Shown here: in pieces, positions 59,419-64,000 of the stretch
Layout: every line of letters starts with the position of its first letter
How positions within the stretch are numbered: position 1 is the stretch's first letter
NCBI RefSeq assembly: GCF_000182565.1
Contig: NW_015971549.1
Location: forward strand, 557,102 to 621,101
From: Spizellomyces punctatus DAOM BR117
Lineage: Eukaryota > Chytridiomycota > Chytridiomycetes > Spizellomycetales > Spizellomycetaceae
Length of the DNA: 64,000 bases
Direction of reading: 5' to 3'
Made by a program: the position numbers and the translations under genes
Notes under the pieces: model-generated
Told to the model about the DNA's origin: nothing
Seen by the model: only the letters and a program-made list of their open reading frames with translations
The model's database searches: none

Positions 59419-62401
59419 ATGTCTGCCTCAACTGCATTGACGACATGGCGGTTCCCTCCACGCCCAGGAGTTGGAGCCTCTGGGAGAAACATCCAAGTGC
59501 GAGCAAACTTTTTCCCTGTCATGACCCTTCCCGGGCAGAATATCCACCACTACGATGTCAACATTACTCCCGACGTCCCGCCAGCAAAGAATAGGAGAAT
59601 TTATCAGTTGTGGGAGGACGAACAGTTATTGAGCGGGGCGTTGAACGGTATCAGACCTGTGTTTGATGGAAGAAAGAATGTGTTTGCGGCTAAAGCGCTA
59701 CCCATTGCTCCGGGGGAAGTGGCGTTTAACATTGATTATTTTGACGATGACGATAGTAAAAAGTAAGTACAGCACACGACCGATGCTGCATTTACTCCTC
59801 TTGGAGTCTTGCAACGTTTTTGCTCCTATTTGCATCACACTACCGGCTTCGATGGATTCGACAACTTCTGATTGGTGTCATTTTCAGGCGCGGGCCGAAA
59901 AAGTTCACATTGATCATCAAAAAGGTTGGCGAAATAAATATGCAGAAATTGTCAGCCTTCCTCGATGGGCGACTAGCTGACACGCCGAATGACGCCATTA
60001 TGGCTCTTGATATCCTCCTCCGTCACCGTCCTTCCCTTACTTACACCACAATTGGAAGGTGCTTCTATACGCCGGATTCCGCTGCGAGTATTGCCAATGG
60101 TGCCCAGTTGTGGCAAGGGTTCCATCAAAGTATCAGGCCAACCCGGGGGCAGATGCTAATCAATTTGGATGTATCTGCAACAGCCTTCTATCAGCCTGGT
60201 AAATACTCAACTAGATAATTTCAATGTAAGCGATAAGCTGACATTCGTTTTCCAAGGCCCTGTTATTGAGATGGTCGCCAAGATTCTTGGTAGACACAGT
60301 GGCGCGGATTTACGTGCACCACTAAGTGACCGGGACAGACTGAAGGTAGAAAAGGTGCTGAAAGGACTGAAGATTGTCGTCACCCATCGTGGACAGATCC
60401 GCCGCAAATTCCGAATTACAAAGATCACATCCACCCCCGCTAACCGTACCATGTTCTCCCTGGAGAGCACTGGTCTCGAAAACTCTGTTGCTGGATATTT
60501 CCAAGCCAAGTACAATCACCAGCTGTACTTTCCTCACCTCCCCTGCCTTGTTGTTGGTGACCCATCACGACAGGTATTCCTACCAATGGAGGTCTGTGAC
60601 ATTGTGCCCGGTCAAAGACACTTGAGGAAATTGAATGAGCGCCAGGTTCGCATACTTTGTTCATGACACCGTTGGCTCAGTACTTACCGCTACCCACCTG
60701 CAGACGGCGGAAATGATCAAGTTCACTTGCCAGCCACCTCACGTTCGATCCAATAAGATTTCAGCCGGTATTACCATTCTTCAGCAAAGAGACAATGATT
60801 ATCTCCGCGAGTTTGGTGTGCAGATTGGTCATGAAATGACAATTGTCAATGCACGTGTACTACCTGCTCCCGCTATTTCTTACCACCCAGCTTCAAAAGA
60901 GCCCGTCATCACTCCTCGGGAGGGAGCCTGGAACCTTCGCGACAAGATGGTTGCTCAGGGTGTTACAGTTCGATCCTGGTCTGTGATTGCATTTGGTCAG
61001 GAAACTGATTACCCTGTCGCTGCCATTCAAAAGTTTGTCACGCTTCTCGTGCAAACCTGCGAGGAGTGTGGTGTGTTCATTCAGAATCGCCAACCCCCAA
61101 TTTCCTACGCGAACCCCCTGGGCAATGTGGAGAAGACTCTGATTGATGCTTACATGTTAGCTGGAAATTCCTTCCAGGAGCGTCCTCAGATGGTTCTGTG
61201 CATCTTGCCCAACACGGGTGTGCCACTTTACGCTGAGATCAAACGGGTGTCTGACACCATTATTGGAGTCGCCACACAGTGTATACAGGCTAAGCACATG
61301 TTTGCGGCCAAAAGGCAATACTGCGCGAATGTATGTTTGAAGATGAATGTTAAGCTGGGTGGTATGAACAGTTACTTGTCAAATACTCAACTGCCGTTCG
61401 TGAGTGAGCGGCCGACCATTATTCTTGGGGCAGATGTTACGGTGGGTATTGTATTCTTCTACGGTCTTGAACATCAAGTTCTAAATTTATTTTTTTAGCA
61501 TCCGGCCCCTGGCTCTGCCTCCAACCAATCGATTGCGGCCCTTGTTGGATCCATGGATGCACAATGCTCACGGTTTGCCGCGGCGATCCGTGTCCAGAAA
61601 GGACGTCAAGAAGTTATCCAGGACCTCTCAGGCATGGTGATTGAGCTCCTCAAGACCTTTTACCAGACCTGCGGAGCCAAGCCAGAGCGTATTGTCTTTT
61701 ATCGGGATGGTGTATCTGAGGGACAGTTTGCTGAAGTTTTGCGATGCGAGGTAGAGGCTATCCGAAGGGCCTGTGTCTCTCTCGAACCGACGTACAGACC
61801 GACTGTGACGTTTGTCGTTGTTCAAAAACGTCATCATGCAAGATTTTTCCCGATCCGAAAGGAGGACTCGGACCGGAGTGGAAATGTCTTGCCAGGGACA
61901 GTGGTTGAAACGGGTGTGACGCATCCCTCCGAATTCGATTTCTACCTCTGCTCGCATCCGGGTCTCCAAGGGACGTCCAAACCCACTCACTACCACGTGC
62001 TGCATGATGAGAACCGATTTTCCCCCGACGCGCTCCAAGAGCTTACTTACCGCCTCTGCTACCTGTACTGCCGTGCCACGCGAAGTGTTTCCGTATGTCC
62101 ACCCGCTTATTACGCGCATTTGGTTGCTGCTCGAGCGCGATTCCACGCAACGGGCGAAGGATGGAGTGAGAGTTCAAGTGAAGGAAGTGTGTCAAGCAAT
62201 GGGAGCGCCCAGACTGTACCGAATGTGGCTGCTGTCCCTCTTGGTGGTATGATTGGTGTGCCGAATGGTAATGGGATTCCTGTGGTGGCGCCAGCGGCGG
62301 CGGGGGTTGGTAAAAAGTGTGCTGTGAAGGAGGGTGCGGTGCGAATGATGAATTACGGCGTTGTGAAGGAGGAGTTGACTAAAGTCATGTATTTCATGTG
62401 A
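59419..62401 (+). CDS. Argonaute (slicer-type AGO)
   Basis: Five exons (59419-59762, 59888-60198, 60257-60645, 60704-61441, 61499-62401) sum to 2,685 nt, 894 aa, in frame. Small-RNA effector of RNA silencing. Order: N domain ([20 protein letters not shown]), linker, PAZ (KLTFVFQ-flanked region through [11 protein letters not shown] and [20 protein letters not shown]), MID with small-RNA 5' phosphate pocket, and PIWI. The catalytic tetrad is complete: D592 in LGADVTHP, E632 in [10 protein letters not shown]664 in [11 protein letters not shown]801 in YYAHLVA. A Ser/Gly-rich insert lies after this His, before the C-terminal [14 protein letters not shown] functional slicer is expected. The ATG at 59419 starts a conventional N domain. 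Confidence 0.96.
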
Positions 62402-62925
62402 GAGTGGTTTGTCTTTATTGCCATGTGGTGGACTTCTGCGTACTACCTCTTGTTTGACGGCGTTGGGATGAAAGGCGTAAGAGAATTGGACAATGGAATA
62501 AAAAGTGTCGCTTTGGGACAAAAGAGGGGTTAGTTGTTGTTTGTTGACTTTGGATTTTGTCTTGAGGATGTTTTTTTTTGTTTTGTTTTGTAGCGATACT
62601 TTTTATATGTTGTCATCTAGTATTGTTGTTTTTTTTTCTTGTAGCTTGCATCCTATGTTCCCTTTTGCGTTTGCGTTGTGTGGGCTTTATAGTCTTGTTT
62701 AATATTTTTGCTGCGTGGGGTTCTTTTTTGAATTTATGAGAGGCGTGGGGTTTGGGTCCGGACGTTCTATTTTATGTCGCTGTCGTATGGTAAGAGGTGA
62801 ATGGTATCAGGATTCCTAGTATAACCAGGTAAACGGAAAAGAACGCATTCCATCCTTTTTTACAGTACACTGCCCATGAAGAGCGTCCATGTAGTTCTCT
62901 TTTATATTTTCCAATTCAAACATGA
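62402..62925. other. convergent 3' flanks
   Basis: 524 bp after the Argonaute stop, T-rich with TTTTTTTTTGTTTTGTTTTG-like tracts; no gene. Presumably 3' UTR and terminator sequence for both neighbours. Confidence 0.5.
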
Positions 62926-64000
62926 TCATCCTAACCTAATCACAGATTTCTGGTCGGCACGTAACGGTTCGCGTACCATGGAACAAAGCATCGAGCGTGC
63001 ATATGGGGTACTTGAAAGGCCATGATCAGCGAACGCAAGTGAGAGTTTGTGTCTAGAGTATAGAGGTAAGAGCGTGAGAGGGGGGTAAGGAAGGAGATGT
63101 TTTGGAGGGAACTTACCTGGGGTCTTTGAGGAGGTCTTGAGATGTGTATCCGGGAATATTATACAAGGGTTTCTTAATAAAAATAAACAAATACATAAAA
63201 AACCGAAAAAAAAAAGAAAAAACCGAAATACAAAAACACAAACAGATTTCTCAGCCTTTAGAAAATGTGTCCACGCTTCCGTATTCCCCCAAATCCTCGT
63301 CCAATCACTCTGAGCCTGAACTGCCACTGTAGCGCGAAGGGCATCTAAACGTGCTTGGAGTTTCAGAGATTCTAAATGTGTTTGACGAGTTTGGTGGGCT
63401 TTGGAGAGTTGTTTTTGGGTTTGGAGGGTTTGGCGGTGGTGTATGCGGGTTTGATTGTACTTTGCAAAGTGTAAGTGAGAGGTTTTGGAAATGAGATTGG
63501 GAGTAGACGTACTTGAATGCGATGGAGGGTTTCGATTGTATACGCTTCTTGGAGGTCTAGTGAGGTTTGGATTTGGGAGAGGAGTGTTTGATGTTTTTTT
63601 GTGTGGTAGGTTTTTAGCATTTCTTGGGTTTTTTGGCGGGTTTGACGGGTTTGTTCCTATTTAACCCAAACACGTTTATTATTTTCGTTAAGATACATAA
63701 TTGTGCTGTATCGTTTTGTTGTTGTTGTGTACCTCCAATAAAAGCCGTTGCTCCTCTTGGTTCCGCAATCGAATCTCCTCAACACGCATGTCATGTCGAA
63801 TTTGCTCCATTTTCTGATGTCGCCATGTACGCACTCTTGCATGAAGATCCTCTAACCGCTCCATACGGTCCTGAGTTTCCTGTTCAGCGACAAGAGCCCG
63901 ATGGTGGTCTATGGTAGCTTGCGTGTAGAGGGTTAATGTATCGGAAATATGTTGGGTGAGTGTGGTTTGGAGGGTTGTTTTGAGGGATTTAAGTGTTGAG
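62926..64000 (-). CDS. coiled-coil protein, 5' part beyond the window
   Basis: Minus-strand gene entering from the right edge and ending at the stop at 62926. Exons recognised: from the edge to about 63736 (ERLEDLHARVRTWRHQKMEQ, EEIRLRNQEEQRLLLE), then EQTRQTRQKTQEMLKTYHTK through LQEAYTIETLHRIQ, then YNQTRIHHRQTLQTQKQLSK through THFLKAE, a short exon with GYTSQDLLKDP, and the last exon ending REPLRADQKSVIRLG. Long heptad-like helices rich in Gln, Arg, Thr and Leu mark a coiled coil, perhaps structural. No domain recognised. Confidence 0.65.

Overview
The window reads as nuclear DNA of an early-diverging fungus. It has many short GT-AG introns (about 60-125 nt), an HP1 chromodomain protein, an Argonaute, a CDC50-type flippase subunit, a TRPY-like channel, a SPO11 and intronless Fanzor genes. 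The Fanzor copies, with CATA at their 5' boundaries, match what I remember of the Spizellomyces punctatus (chytrid) Fanzor. Spizellomyces or a close relative is therefore my best guess, from recall and not from a search.

Layout. 0-4.5 kb: a Crt10-like WD40 gene (-) and a secreted YcnI/DUF1775 protein (-). 4.55-6.89 kb: Fanzor element 1 (+), a 2,334-bp unit with 31-bp terminal inverted repeats (TIRs) and a TA duplication. It sits 21 bp from the stop codon of a small orphan gene, and just upstream of it lies a decayed copy of the 5' end of the neighbouring mitochondrial S18 gene. 7.8-29.4 kb: an ordinary gene-dense stretch with MRPS18, a nuclear 'BTB transcription factor-like' protein, tRNA-Leu(CAA), a Ser/Thr kinase, a multi-TM protein, phosphoacetylglucosamine mutase, an alpha/beta hydrolase, a tomosyn/Lgl protein and SPO11. 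29.4-44.9 kb: gene-poor, about 13 kb without a convincing gene, holding Fanzor element 2 (33,816-35,952, -). 44.9-64 kb: gene-dense again with CDC50/LEM3, HP1, an SDR, a TRPY-like channel, an unknown multi-exon gene, a PI-PLC-X-like protein, proteasome Rpt2, a slicer-type Argonaute and a coiled-coil gene running off the right edge.

The notable system is the pair of Fanzor elements. Each carries only one gene, an RNA-guided nuclease with a RuvC triad, a zinc finger and an N-terminal NLS. Each is flanked by matching TIRs at a TA inside CATA. Each ends with a structured segment overlapping the stop codon that looks like the guide-RNA scaffold: a hairpin is preserved by wobble-compatible changes, and tRNA-like A and B boxes lie at tRNA spacing. 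Four TIR substitutions between the copies are mirrored at both ends of each element. No transposase is encoded, so mobility would need one supplied in trans.

Argonaute and HP1 show that small-RNA silencing and heterochromatin machinery are present, but nothing in the sequence ties them to Fanzor. Intron-exon structures were derived by hand from splice consensus and frame. Those of the WD40, nuclear-protein, SPO11, tomosyn, channel and 52-54 kb genes are partly provisional.
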